Positions 1 to 7,413 of a DNA stretch of 12,422 nt are shown here, one piece after another. The notes beneath the pieces are model-generated. The model saw only the letters and a list, made by a program, of their open reading frames with translations. It did not search any database and was not told the DNA's origin. Source of the stretch: Planctomycetota bacterium. GTDB taxonomy: Bacteria; Planctomycetota; SZUA-567. The translations under genes were made by a program, and so were the position numbers. Position 1 is the first letter of the stretch, and each line of letters begins with the position of its first letter. The DNA lies in assembly GCA_020861125.1 (NCBI GenBank), contig JAJBSZ010000026.1, forward strand, positions 1 to 12,422, given 5' to 3'.

Positions 1-1949
1 ACCTGGCGGACGAGCTGACCCGGATTGGACTCAACGTCGAGGAGGTGACGCCGGTGGCCAACGGCGATTATGCCCTGGATGCCGACATCCCCACCCCCCG
101 TCCCGACTGGCTCTGCCACCTCGGCGTCGCCCATGAAATCGCGGCGGTGGAGAACGGCAGCGTCGCCATTCCGTCCCGGGACCTGGTGGAAACCGGCCCG
201 GACGTGCACAGCCTGTCCTCGGTCACCGTCATGCCGGGTGCGGCCGAACACTGCCCGCGCTATACGCTCCGGGTGATCCGCGGCGTCCGGGTCGGCCCTT
301 CCCCGACCTGGCTCCGCGACCGTCTCACCGCCATCGGCCAGCGTTCCATCAACAATATCGTCGACATCACCAACCTCGTCTGTTTCGAGATGAACCAGCC
401 GCTGCACGCCTTCGATCTGGACAAACTGGCCGGAGGCCGCATCGTGCTCCGCCTGGCGGAAAAGGGCGAACCCTTCGCCGCCATCACCGGCGAGAAGGGC
501 ATTCTGGAACCGGACATGCTGGTGATCGCCGACGCGGAAAAGGCGGTGGCGTTGGCCGGGGTCAAGGGCGGCGCCAACACCGAGGTCGGCGACGACACCG
601 TCAATGTTCTTCTGGAATCGGCCTGGTTCCAGCCGCGCAGTGTCCGCCGGGCGGCGCGGCGCACCCGCATGGCGTCCGAGTCTTCTTACCGCTACGAACG
701 GGGCATCGACCCGGGCATGACCGAACGGGCCTCGGCCCGGGCGGCGGCCCTGATCCTGGAGCTGGCCGGCGGCGAACTGGCTACCGGCGTCATCGACACC
801 AATCCCGACCTCGGCCAGCCGTGGGAGGTAACCATGCGGTTCCACCGCTGCGACCGGGTGCTTGGCGTCCGCGTCGACCGCGAGGAGATCGCCCGGATCT
901 TCGCTGGGCTGGGCCTGAAAGTACTCGATCGCGACGACGCTGGTATTCGCGTGCGCGTACCGTCCTTCCGCCAGGATTTGCAGCGGGAAATCGATCTGAT
1001 CGAAGAGGTGATTCGTCTGGCGGGCTACGACCGCATTCCGGAGGCGATCACCATGCCCTTGGCCCTGGCCCACGAGATGCCGGAAACCGCCGCCGTCCGG
1101 GATATCCGGCGTACGCTGGTTGGCCTCGGCTACCACGAGTGCATCACCGACGCCTTCGTGCCGGCGGTATGGGGCGAGACCTTCGCCCCCGACGCCGTGC
1201 CCTATCCCATCCAGAACCCCATCAACGCCGAACGGCCGGTCATGCGCACCGCCCTGGTGCCGTCGCTGCTGGAAGTGCGCCAGACCAACCGGCTCTCGGC
1301 CGATGTCCGGCTGTTCGAGATCGGCCGCGTCTACCGGCGCGGCGCCGGGGGTCCGGAGGAACGGACTCGGCTGGCGATCCTGGATGATCGCGGTCTGGAG
1401 TACGTCCGCGGCGCCCTGGACCAGGTGGTTCATGCCCTGGGTTTGGCGGGGGAGGTCGGGATTGCGGTGGTGCCGGAGCTGCCGGGATGTCAGCCGGAAA
1501 GCGGTGCGGCCGTGACCCTCGCCGGCGAGCGCTTCGCATGCCTGGGCGAGATTGCGCCCGCCGAGGCGGCCCGGTTCGATCTCACTGGACGGCCGGCCGT
1601 GGCCGAAGCGGAGGTGGATTTCCTTGCCGCCGCGCCGCGAGTGGAACGCGCCTACCGGCCATTGCCGCGGTTTCCGGGCGTGCGGCGTGATATTTCTCTG
1701 GCGGTGCCGGAGGCGGTCCGCTGGAACCAGGTGGAGGCGGTGGTCCGGGCCGAAGCGTCGCTATTGGACAGCTTGTCTTTCGAAAGCCTCTACCGGGGCA
1801 AAGGTCTGCCGCCGGGGTACAAGGCCCTGGCCTTCGCCATGGTGCTGCGGGCTCCGGATCGATCCCTGACCGACGCCGAGGCCAACGCCGTCCGCGACGC
1901 GGTGGCGGCGGCCCTGCTCGCGGCGTTTCCCGGATCGGCCCTGCGGTAA
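1..1949 (+). CDS. pheT: Phenylalanine--tRNA ligase beta subunit (5' end outside window)
   Basis: PheT pairs with PheS to charge tRNA-Phe in the cytoplasm. The reading frame is open from base 3, so the gene begins before the window and about 648 residues are visible. In order: a short remnant of the N-terminal B1 region (GLNVEEV), a B3/B4 editing region starting near DIPTPRPDW and running through NNIVDITN, MNQPLHAFD and SSYRYERGIDPG, a B5 region near visible residues 275-345, the catalytic-like core with NPINAERPVMRTALVPSLLE and LFEIGRVY, and a C-terminal anticodon-binding FDX-ACB domain beginning around RFPGVRRDISL. Oddity: the B1 remnant joins the B3/B4 region directly, leaving no room for the EMAP-type OB-fold tRNA-binding domain of about 100 residues usual in bacterial PheT. 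Identity is very sure. The missing domain is read from motif spacing. pheS would be expected just upstream. Confidence 0.96.
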   Translation, partial: LADELTRIGLNVEEVTPVANGDYALDADIPTPRPDWLCHLGVAHEIAAVENGSVAIPSRDLVETGPDVHSLSSVTVMPGAAEHCPRYTLRVIRGVRVGPSPTWLRDRLTAIGQRSINNIVDITNLVCFEMNQPLHAFDLDKLAGGRIVLRLAEKGEPFAAITGEKGILEPDMLVIADAEKAVALAGVKGGANTEVGDDTVNVLLESAWFQPRSVRRAARRTRMASESSYRYERGIDPGMTERASARAAALILELAGGELATGVIDTNPDLGQPWEVTMRFHRCDRVLGVRVDREEIARIFAGLGLKVLDRDDAGIRVRVPSFRQDLQREIDLIEEVIRLAGYDRIPEAITMPLALAHEMPETAAVRDIRRTLVGLGYHECITDAFVPAVWGETFAPDAVPYPIQNPINAERPVMRTALVPSLLEVRQTNRLSADVRLFEIGRVYRRGAGGPEERTRLAILDDRGLEYVRGALDQVVHALGLAGEVGIAVVPELPGCQPESGAAVTLAGERFACLGEIAPAEAARFDLTGRPAVAEAEVDFLAAAPRVERAYRPLPRFPGVRRDISLAVPEAVRWNQVEAVVRAEASLLDSLSFESLYRGKGLPPGYKALAFAMVLRAPDRSLTDAEANAVRDAVAAALLAAFPGSALR

Positions 1950-2009
1950 TCCGTCGGCCGCCCGTCAACGTCGTGCACCGAACTCTTAATCCGTGAGGAG
2001 AAGCGTTTC

Positions 2010-3683
2010 ATGCCCCCCATCGTGTTTACCATGCAGGATGTGTCCAAAACCTACGGCGGCAAGCCGGTGCTCGAGGATATCAGCCTGTCGTTTTACCTCG
2101 GCGCCAAAATCGGCATCGTCGGCGAAAACGGCGCCGGCAAATCGACGTTGCTCCGGATCATGGCGCTCGAGGACCAGGATTTCACCGGCGACGCCCAGCT
2201 GGCAAAAAACATGAAGGTGGTGATGGTGCCGCAAGAACCGCGTCTCGACCCGGGCAAGAATGTCCGGGAAAACCTCGAGGATTCGGTCCGTCACCTTAAA
2301 GAACTGGTCGCCCGCTACGAAGCGGTGTCGGCCAAACTGGGCGAAGACCTGTCCGCCGAGGGAATGGACCGGGCCATGGAGGAAATGGGCCGGTTGCAGG
2401 AAGAGATCGACGCCAAGGACGCCTGGGAGATCGACCGGGCGCTGGATATCGCTTCGGATGCGCTGGTGTTGCCGCCGGACGATGCCGATGTCGCCACCCT
2501 GTCGGGGGGGGAACGACGCCGGGTGGCGTTATGCAAGGCGCTCTTGGAAAAACCGGACCTCCTGCTTCTGGACGAACCCACCAACCACCTCGACGCCGAA
2601 ACCATCACCTGGCTCGAGGACCAGCTGCGGGACTACCCGGGCACGGTGATCATCGTCACCCACGACCGGTATTTCCTCGACAACATCACCAAATGGATTC
2701 TGGAGTTGGAAAACGGGCGCGGCATTCCCTACGAGGGCAATTATTCCTCGTGGCTGGAGCAGAAGGCGGAGCGCCTGCGCCGCAGTGAAAAGAAGGAAAC
2801 CGACCGCCAGCGGCTCCTGAAGCGGGAGCGGGAATGGCTGGGCTCGAGCCCCGCCGGCCGGCTCAAGAAAAGCCAGGCCCGCATCGAACGCTATGAGACC
2901 CTGGTCAAGGAATCGTTCCAGCTGGATAAAGGCGACGTCCTGATCCAGATCCCGCCAGGACCGCGTCTCGGTGACAAGGTGCTGGAGTTCAAGAATGTTT
3001 GCAAAGGGTATAACGGCGTCGACCTGATCGCCGGCTGCTCCTTCGAGGTGCCGAAAGGCGGCATCGTCGGCATCGTCGGTCCCAACGGCGCCGGCAAAAC
3101 CACGATGTTCCGGATGATCATGGGCGAGGAAAGGCCGGATGCGGGTGAAGTGGTACTGGGGCAAACGGTGGTCTTGTCCTACGTCGACCAGAATCGCGAC
3201 GCGCTGAACGACGCCAATACCATTTACGAGGAGATCTCCGGCGGCCTGGACGAGATCGAGCTGGGCGGGAAGCGGATGAATTCCAGGGCCTATGTGTCGC
3301 GGTTCAATTTTCGCGGCCCGCAGCAGCAGAAAAAGGTCGGCCAGCTTTCCGGCGGTGAACGGAACCGCGTCCACCTGGCAAAGCTGCTCCGAACCGGCGG
3401 CAACCTGCTGCTCCTCGACGAGCCCACCAACGACCTGGACGTCAATACCATGCGCGTTCTGGAGGAGGCCTTGGCCGCCTTTCCCGCCTGCGCCATGGTG
3501 ATATCCCATGACCGGTTTTTCCTCGATCGCATCTGCACCCACCTCTTGATCTTCGAAGGCAACGGCGAGATCAAATGGTTCAACGGCAACTTCCAGGCCT
3601 ATGAGGAACAGGTGCTGCGCGCCGGCAGCGGCGACCGCCTCGAACACCGCCGGGGGAAATACCGGCGGCTGGCCCTCCGCTAG
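2010..3683 (+). CDS. ettA: ABC-F ATPase, energy-dependent translational throttle protein EttA
   Basis: EttA binds the ribosomal E site and gates entry into elongation according to ATP/ADP; it is soluble, not a transporter. The 557-residue length is typical. Two ABC domains are visible. The first has Walker A GENGAGKST (38-46), signature LSGGE (164-168) and Walker B LLLLDEP (184-190) with switch His H218. The second has GPNGAGKTT (357-365), LSGGE (446-450), LLLLDEP (466-472) and H500. An arm-like insertion lies around 90-140 in the first domain, and a charged linker (about 245-300, KSQARIERYE) corresponds to the P-site tRNA-interaction motif. The C-terminal HRRGKYRRL tail also fits EttA. The ATG is preceded by a good ribosome site (GAGGAG, 8 bases away), 60 bases after pheT. 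The 3' end faces eptA with 19 bases between. A broken copy of its middle lies at 5537-5669. Confidence 0.96.
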   Translation: MPPIVFTMQDVSKTYGGKPVLEDISLSFYLGAKIGIVGENGAGKSTLLRIMALEDQDFTGDAQLAKNMKVVMVPQEPRLDPGKNVRENLEDSVRHLKELVARYEAVSAKLGEDLSAEGMDRAMEEMGRLQEEIDAKDAWEIDRALDIASDALVLPPDDADVATLSGGERRRVALCKALLEKPDLLLLDEPTNHLDAETITWLEDQLRDYPGTVIIVTHDRYFLDNITKWILELENGRGIPYEGNYSSWLEQKAERLRRSEKKETDRQRLLKREREWLGSSPAGRLKKSQARIERYETLVKESFQLDKGDVLIQIPPGPRLGDKVLEFKNVCKGYNGVDLIAGCSFEVPKGGIVGIVGPNGAGKTTMFRMIMGEERPDAGEVVLGQTVVLSYVDQNRDALNDANTIYEEISGGLDEIELGGKRMNSRAYVSRFNFRGPQQQKKVGQLSGGERNRVHLAKLLRTGGNLLLLDEPTNDLDVNTMRVLEEALAAFPACAMVISHDRFFLDRICTHLLIFEGNGEIKWFNGNFQAYEEQVLRAGSGDRLEHRRGKYRRLALR

Positions 3684-3702
3684 CCGCACCACCGCCTTAC
3701 TG

Positions 3703-5328
3703 TCAGTGGTAGGGAAGCGGTTTCGTCCGAAAGGGTGTGAACAGGTCGAGGCTGCTGTCGTAGAGGTCCGTGTCTATTTCCACCAGCCCGAGGACGGAAT
3801 GGAAAAAGTTGTCGTGGCTGAGGTCCAGGCTGGCGGCGGCACCGCGCAGCTTTTCGTAATCGACGTGGTCTTCCCGTTTCATCGTCTCCGACATCCATAG
3901 GATCATGGGCACCTCGAGTTGTTCCCGGGGCGCAAAGGCATAGGGAAAGCCGTGCAAATAGAGCCCGTTTTCGCCCAATGACTCGCCGTGGTCCGACAGG
4001 TTGATCATGCCCGCCTCGTGTTCCGGGAACTTTTTCAACACGGCGATGACTTCCGCCAGCACGTGATCGGTGTAGAGGATTGTGTTGTCGTAGGTATTGA
4101 CGATTTCCTCGCGCGGGCGACCCTGGATTGCGGCTGTGTCGCAGGTCGGGGTGAACACCCGGAAGCGGTCGGGATAGCGCCGGTAGTAGCTGGGGCCGTG
4201 GCTGCCCATCATATGGAGGATGAAAACCGTATCCTTGGTGACCGCCCGAATACGGTCTTCCAGACCGTCCAGCAGTACTTCGTCGTAGCAGGTGTCGCCG
4301 TTCCGGTAGGCGGCCGGCCCATCGCGCATCAGATCGATGGTCGGCACCCGGTCGCTCACCCCCTTGCTGCCGCCGTCGTTGTCCAGCCACAGCACGTCAT
4401 AGCCGGCCTTCTGCATGACATCCACCAGGTTTTCGCTCTGGGCCGCCTCGTCGATTTTGAAGCGGGCCCGCGGCAGGTGGGAAAACAGGCAGGGGAGCGC
4501 GAAGGCGGTGGCAGTACCGCTGGCGGTCACCCGCTGGAAGCTGATGACGTCCTCCCGTGCCAACCGGGGGTTCGTCTCCCGTTCGTATCCGTTCAGGGAA
4601 AAATTCATGGAACGGGCGGTTTCGCCGATCACTAGGACCAGGACCGTCAGGTACGGGTCTTCGTACGGCACGTGTTCCGGATGTTCGTCGATGACCTGAA
4701 ATTCCCGCGCCGAGCGCCACCGGCGCTTGCCCAACCGCACCGCTGCGGACAGGTAGTTGTACGGGCTGATGAGCTTGTCGATCATCTTGTTATTGCGCCC
4801 GTGGGCGGCGTAATCCTGATAGAGGAGACCGGCGATGGCGAGGGCGAGAATACCCGGGATGACGGTGCCGGCCAGCCGCATGGCCACCTCCCGGTGCCAC
4901 CTCCGGTAGAGGATGGTGGTCCGGCATACCAGAAAGGCGGGAAGGATGCCAAAGCCGAGAAGCCAGAGGATGCCGCTCCAGGTGACCATTTCCGTCGCCT
5001 CGCCGATATTGGTCGCCAGCACGTTGCGCAGCATATCGGGGTCGATGAGGACATTCAGGGTGTACATGAAATAATTGGCGGCGGCGCCGGTAACAAGAAA
5101 ACTGGCGATCAGGACCTTGCCGACATAGGGCCAGATCAGCAGGTTGAAGGCGGCGAAGGCCACCAGCCAGAATACGACGGGCAGGCTGAGGGCGAAGATG
5201 CCGGAGCGCCAGTCCGTCACCGTCAGGTGTGCGGCCACATACCGCCAGAAGGCGAGGTTTAGGGCGGCGACGAAAAACAGGGCGGCGAGGGCGGCCAGCG
5301 TCTGTCCGGTGACTTTCCACGAACCCAT
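3703..5328 (-). CDS. eptA: Phosphoethanolamine transferase, EptA (lipid A) family
   Basis: Inner-membrane enzyme that moves phosphoethanolamine from phosphatidylethanolamine to lipid A on the periplasmic side; members of the family reduce susceptibility to cationic peptides and polymyxins. The 541 residues fit the family. Five N-terminal hydrophobic segments (about 8-28, 43-63, 66-88, 118-138, 152-172) precede a linker and a soluble sulfatase-fold domain. Metal and catalytic motifs are intact: VIGETAR with E236, the nucleophile motif SGTATAFALPCLFS (T272 or T274), MGSHGP (H377), SDHGESLGENG with D446/H447, and H459. Paired cysteines around the domain (C280, C348, C396) could form the usual disulfides. 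The ATG has an AGGAG site 7 bases upstream. The gene is convergent with ettA and on the same strand as the selenium cluster but 482 bases beyond it, so probably separately transcribed. Which sugar or phosphate it modifies cannot be told. Confidence 0.94.
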   Translation of the reverse strand: MGSWKVTGQTLAALAALFFVAALNLAFWRYVAAHLTVTDWRSGIFALSLPVVFWLVAFAAFNLLIWPYVGKVLIASFLVTGAAANYFMYTLNVLIDPDMLRNVLATNIGEATEMVTWSGILWLLGFGILPAFLVCRTTILYRRWHREVAMRLAGTVIPGILALAIAGLLYQDYAAHGRNNKMIDKLISPYNYLSAAVRLGKRRWRSAREFQVIDEHPEHVPYEDPYLTVLVLVIGETARSMNFSLNGYERETNPRLAREDVISFQRVTASGTATAFALPCLFSHLPRARFKIDEAAQSENLVDVMQKAGYDVLWLDNDGGSKGVSDRVPTIDLMRDGPAAYRNGDTCYDEVLLDGLEDRIRAVTKDTVFILHMMGSHGPSYYRRYPDRFRVFTPTCDTAAIQGRPREEIVNTYDNTILYTDHVLAEVIAVLKKFPEHEAGMINLSDHGESLGENGLYLHGFPYAFAPREQLEVPMILWMSETMKREDHVDYEKLRGAAASLDLSHDNFFHSVLGLVEIDTDLYDSSLDLFTPFRTKPLPYH

Positions 5329-5376
5329 ACGGGCGCTCCTAACTCGGGTACGGCTACTTGTTTTCGCAGACTGAGC

Positions 5377-5404
5377 GATATACCGTGACGTGCGATGACG
5401 TCAC
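5377..5404 (-). promoter_or_regulatory. Candidate eptA promoter containing a palindromic operator-like site
   Basis: On the minus strand, GTGACG (5404-5399) and TATATC (5382-5377) are spaced 16 bases apart, each matching 4 of 6 bases of the sigma-70 boxes, about 50 bases upstream of the eptA ATG. A 20-base inverted repeat, GTGACGT-gcgatg-ACGTCAC, at 5385-5404 covers the -35 box and most of the spacer, and contains the perfect palindrome TGACGTCA at 5396-5403. A dimeric regulator binding there would be well placed to control eptA. The regulator is unknown. An alternative -10, TATACT at 5436-5431, lacks a convincing -35. Confidence 0.35.
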
Positions 5405-5536
5405 CACTGGGGTCCGTACGGTTGGCGAACAGTATAGTGGAAGCCCACCGAGGATGGTATCGTCTTTACAAAATGTTACCGCCGCCGCCTGCGCCGCGAA
5501 AACTCGACGCCGCGACCCGGATCGCCGTGCTCAGCA

Positions 5537-5669
5537 GCGCCGGCAAAACCACGAGGATCCGGATGATCATGGGGTATAGGAAGGCCGGATGCGGGTGAGG
5601 TGGTACTGGGCAAACGGTGGTCATGTCCTACGTTATCAGAACCGCGACGCGCTGAACGACGCCAATACC
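5537..5669 (+). pseudogene. Decayed partial duplicate of ettA (Walker A region of second ABC domain)
   Basis: This stretch aligns with ettA bases 3088-3221 at about 90% identity by hand count (roughly 14 differences in 135 columns). It starts at the Walker A coding sequence (GCGCCGGCAAAACCACGA) and ends in the sequence coding for DANT. One inserted base near 5576 and one lost G near 5610 cancel each other. A second lost base near 5636 shifts the frame again, and stops follow, so it cannot make the protein. Weaker similarity may reach back to about 5521. It has the same orientation as ettA and lies 2.4 kb downstream, on the far side of eptA. Neither the rest of ettA nor any start site is present. 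Confidence 0.85.
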
Positions 5670-5764
5670 GATTCCAATAAACATTCTTGTCTCTTAGTAT
5701 TTGGAGCGAGAAGGTCAATTTGTGGCTTGAGGCCCGATATCGCAAAGAAAATACAAAAGTGTTG
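5670..5764. other. AT-rich island of unknown origin
   Basis: By direct count 37 of 95 bases are G or C (39%), in a window that is otherwise about two-thirds G+C. The shift begins exactly where similarity to ettA ends. A plus-strand open frame crosses it from a TTG at 5687 (peptide starting LSLSIWSEKVN if the TTG is read as Leu), but it runs into GC-rich sequence overlapping xdhC and matches nothing I recognise. It may be a remnant of acquired DNA or an eroded mobile element; no terminal repeats were found. Confidence 0.5.
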
Positions 5765-5799
5765 GGTCCCGTGATCGGCGCGGCGTCTTCATGGCGGCG

Positions 5800-5823
5800 A
5801 CGGGTCCGGTTCACTGGACCCGT
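5800..5823 (-). terminator. Perfect 8-bp hairpin at the xdhC stop codon, possible transcript end
   Basis: ACGGGTCC (5800-5807) and GGACCCGT (5816-5823) are exact inverted repeats with an 8-base loop; the xdhC stop codon (5811-5813) sits in the loop. No T-run follows directly on the minus strand, so it is not a standard intrinsic terminator. A further GGGACCC on the minus strand (5770-5764) could pair with the same arm and is followed by a T-rich stretch (CACTTTTGTATTTTCTTT). It could protect the 3' end or help termination of the operon. Confidence 0.35.
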
Positions 5824-6608
5824 TCCCGCCGGTGTCGGAGCGGCCGGCGGTTTTTCACCGCCAATATCTCGGCTATAATGCCGATAGCGATTTCGCCGGG
5901 CGAGCCGTCGTCGACGTCCACTCCGATCGGGGTGTGGATAGCCGCCACGGCCTCGTCCGGTATGCCCTGTTCCGCCAGCCGGGCGCGGAGGCCGGCGACC
6001 TTTCCGGTCGAACCGATCATGCCGAGGTAGCCGCAGCCCCGGCCGACCAGGTGGTCGATCACCGCATAGTCTTGGGCATGACCTCGGGTGGCGACCACCA
6101 CGTAGCAGTCGGGGCTGACGTCCAGCTCCCGGGCCGCCAGGGCAAAGTCCTCGGCCAGTTGGAAGCGGATGCCGGGATCGGCTGGCGCGAATTCCGGCCG
6201 TTCCTCCACCACGGTGACGGCGAAGCCGGCAACCAGGCCGGCCGCCGCCACCTTCTGTCCCACATGCCCGCCGCCAAACACGACGAGCCGTTTCTCCGGC
6301 CGGAGCACGGTGATTACCCCCCGGACCTCGCCGCCGCAGACCATGCCGAGACCTCCGTCCGGCCGCAGGCTGTGGTCGAAGTGCCGGACCGGATCGTCGG
6401 ACGCCAAGGCGGCCAGGCAGTCGTCGATCACGGCCGCTTCCAGCCGGCCGCCGCCCACCGTTCCCGCCTGGACCCGGTCGGCGCGGACCGCCAAGAGGGC
6501 GCCGGGTACCCCCGGGGTGTCGCGGCCGCTTTCGGTGAGAATGGCCAACGCCACCGGCAGGCCGGCGGCCAGGCTCTGGTGGGCGAAGCCGATGGCGTCG
6601 TTATGCAT
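5811..6608 (-). CDS. xdhC: XdhC family molybdenum hydroxylase maturation protein
   Basis: XdhC-type proteins bind molybdenum cofactor, help put the terminal sulfur (or selenium) ligand on it and hand it to xanthine dehydrogenase-like apoenzymes. The 265 residues show an N-terminal XdhC/CoxI domain (ILTESGRDTPGVPGALLAV; the GTVGGGRLEA loop; GMVCGGEV with C91) and a C-terminal Rossmann-like domain (VVFGGGHVGQKVA at 109-121; VATRGHAQDYAVI; YLGMIGS; HTPIGVDV followed by PGEIAIGIIAEILA). The ATG at 6608 was chosen because it overlaps the yqeB stop by 8 bases, matches the family N-terminus, and has AGGA upstream. An in-frame extension to 6719 would bury it deep in yqeB and adds no domain sequence. 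It is the last gene of the cluster. Whether it serves sulfuration or selenation is inferred from the neighbours. Confidence 0.92.
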   Translation of the reverse strand: MHNDAIGFAHQSLAAGLPVALAILTESGRDTPGVPGALLAVRADRVQAGTVGGGRLEAAVIDDCLAALASDDPVRHFDHSLRPDGGLGMVCGGEVRGVITVLRPEKRLVVFGGGHVGQKVAAAGLVAGFAVTVVEERPEFAPADPGIRFQLAEDFALAARELDVSPDCYVVVATRGHAQDYAVIDHLVGRGCGYLGMIGSTGKVAGLRARLAEQGIPDEAVAAIHTPIGVDVDDGSPGEIAIGIIAEILAVKNRRPLRHRRERVQ

Positions 6609-7413
6609 GCTGTTTTTTCCTTCGCCGCAAAAAGAGGTAGGCCTCCAGCGCACCGCCGCCGATGCAGCGCGCCTTGTCGGAAATGCTCCGCCAGTCGCTG
6701 TCCAGGCGCGGGTCCACATCCGCTACCTTCATCCCGGCCGGCACCGTCAGGCCTTCTCGGATCAGCCCCCGCACCAGACCGGGGAATGCCGCCGCCACCG
6801 CCACCCCGTTGACGGACAGAATTGTTTCCCCTGCCGCCACCGCGCTGCCGATGGCCCGGTGATGGCGAACCGTTCCGGCGGCGGGCGCGCGCAGCACCCG
6901 TTCGGCGCCGCGGCCGCCGATGGCGGCGGGGAGGCCGGTGTTCGGTTGGGCGCTGCCGGAGAATATGACCCGTCCGAGCCCGTGGCCGCGCATCGTTTCC
7001 ACCACCGCATCGGCGTCCGTCGGCGCGGTGAAGCCGGGGCCGAGGGCGATAACAACGTCCGCCAGACCGGCCCGCAGGCCGAGGTTGCGCTTGGCCAGCA
7101 CGGCGTCCACCAACCCGGCGGGACGGAGAGCGGCCAGGCAGGACATTTCCGGATCGACGAGGACGGGTATCTCCCCCCGCGCCCACACGCCGGCACAGCC
7201 GTCCGCGCCGTCGACCCGCCGCGCCGTCATGTCCTCGACCCGGGCCGCACCGTCGTATACCGCCGTGCCGAGCGCGACGCTGCGCCGGATGGTGGTGGGC
7301 CGGTCGGTCTCGAGGATCGCCACGCGGAAGCCGGCCCGGAAAAACTTCTGAACCGTTCCGGTGGCGATATCGCCTCCACCCCGCACCACCACCACCGCAT
7401 CGTCGTCAGCCAT
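6601..7413 (-). CDS. yqeB: YqeB, selenium-dependent molybdenum hydroxylase accessory protein (EF2563 family)
   Basis: Members co-occur with orphan SelD and with molybdenum hydroxylases that carry labile selenium, so they are thought to act in making or inserting the selenium-containing cofactor; the exact reaction is not established. The 270-residue protein has the family's glycine-rich start (VVVRGGGDIATGTV, 7-20, dinucleotide-fold-like), LETDRPTTIRRSVALGTAVYDG, LVDPEMSCLAALRPAGLVDAV, an ALGPGFTAPTDADAVVET stretch, a middle portion with RAPAAGTV that recalls a biotinyl/lipoyl-like turn, and a C-terminal DKARCIGGGALEAYL. The ATG at 7413 is preceded by GGAGG five bases away and overlaps the yqeC stop by 8 bases. 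The end overlaps xdhC by 8 bases. Such tight coupling suggests co-translation in fixed ratios. Confidence 0.9.
   Translation of the reverse strand: MADDDAVVVVRGGGDIATGTVQKFFRAGFRVAILETDRPTTIRRSVALGTAVYDGAARVEDMTARRVDGADGCAGVWARGEIPVLVDPEMSCLAALRPAGLVDAVLAKRNLGLRAGLADVVIALGPGFTAPTDADAVVETMRGHGLGRVIFSGSAQPNTGLPAAIGGRGAERVLRAPAAGTVRHHRAIGSAVAAGETILSVNGVAVAAAFPGLVRGLIREGLTVPAGMKVADVDPRLDSDWRSISDKARCIGGGALEAYLFLRRRKKQHA

Larger units (their letters stand above)
5329..5810. other. Intergenic region without an intact gene
   Basis: This 482-base stretch lies between the start of eptA and the end of xdhC. It holds a candidate eptA promoter with a palindrome (5377-5404), a second TATACT-like box at 5431-5436 on the minus strand, a decayed ettA fragment (5537-5669), an AT-rich patch (5670-5764, about 39% G+C by count), and the start of a hairpin at the xdhC stop. 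Open frames crossing it have no recognisable protein motif, and base composition differs strongly across it. I see it as a scar or remnant region rather than coding DNA. Confidence 0.75.

Noticed and set aside
3647..3668. Inverted repeat CCGCCGG / CCGGCGG near the end of ettA as a terminator between the convergent genes.
   Set aside because: It lies inside the coding sequence for the conserved HRRGKYRR tail, has no T-run, and may be chance in GC-rich DNA.
2529..3692. Long 387-codon minus-strand frame opposite ettA.
   Set aside because: It is the antisense shadow of a clearly identified, fully motif-bearing ettA; such frames are common in high-GC genes.
5476..5814. Minus-strand open frame of 112 codons between eptA and xdhC.
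   Set aside because: It runs antisense through the decayed ettA fragment and the AT-rich island, ends in an Arg run, and shows no motif or ribosome site.
6609..6719. N-terminal extension of XdhC by 37 residues.
   Set aside because: The extension lies wholly within yqeB, has no family similarity, and the ATG at 6608 fits both the family start and the 8-base overlap pattern.
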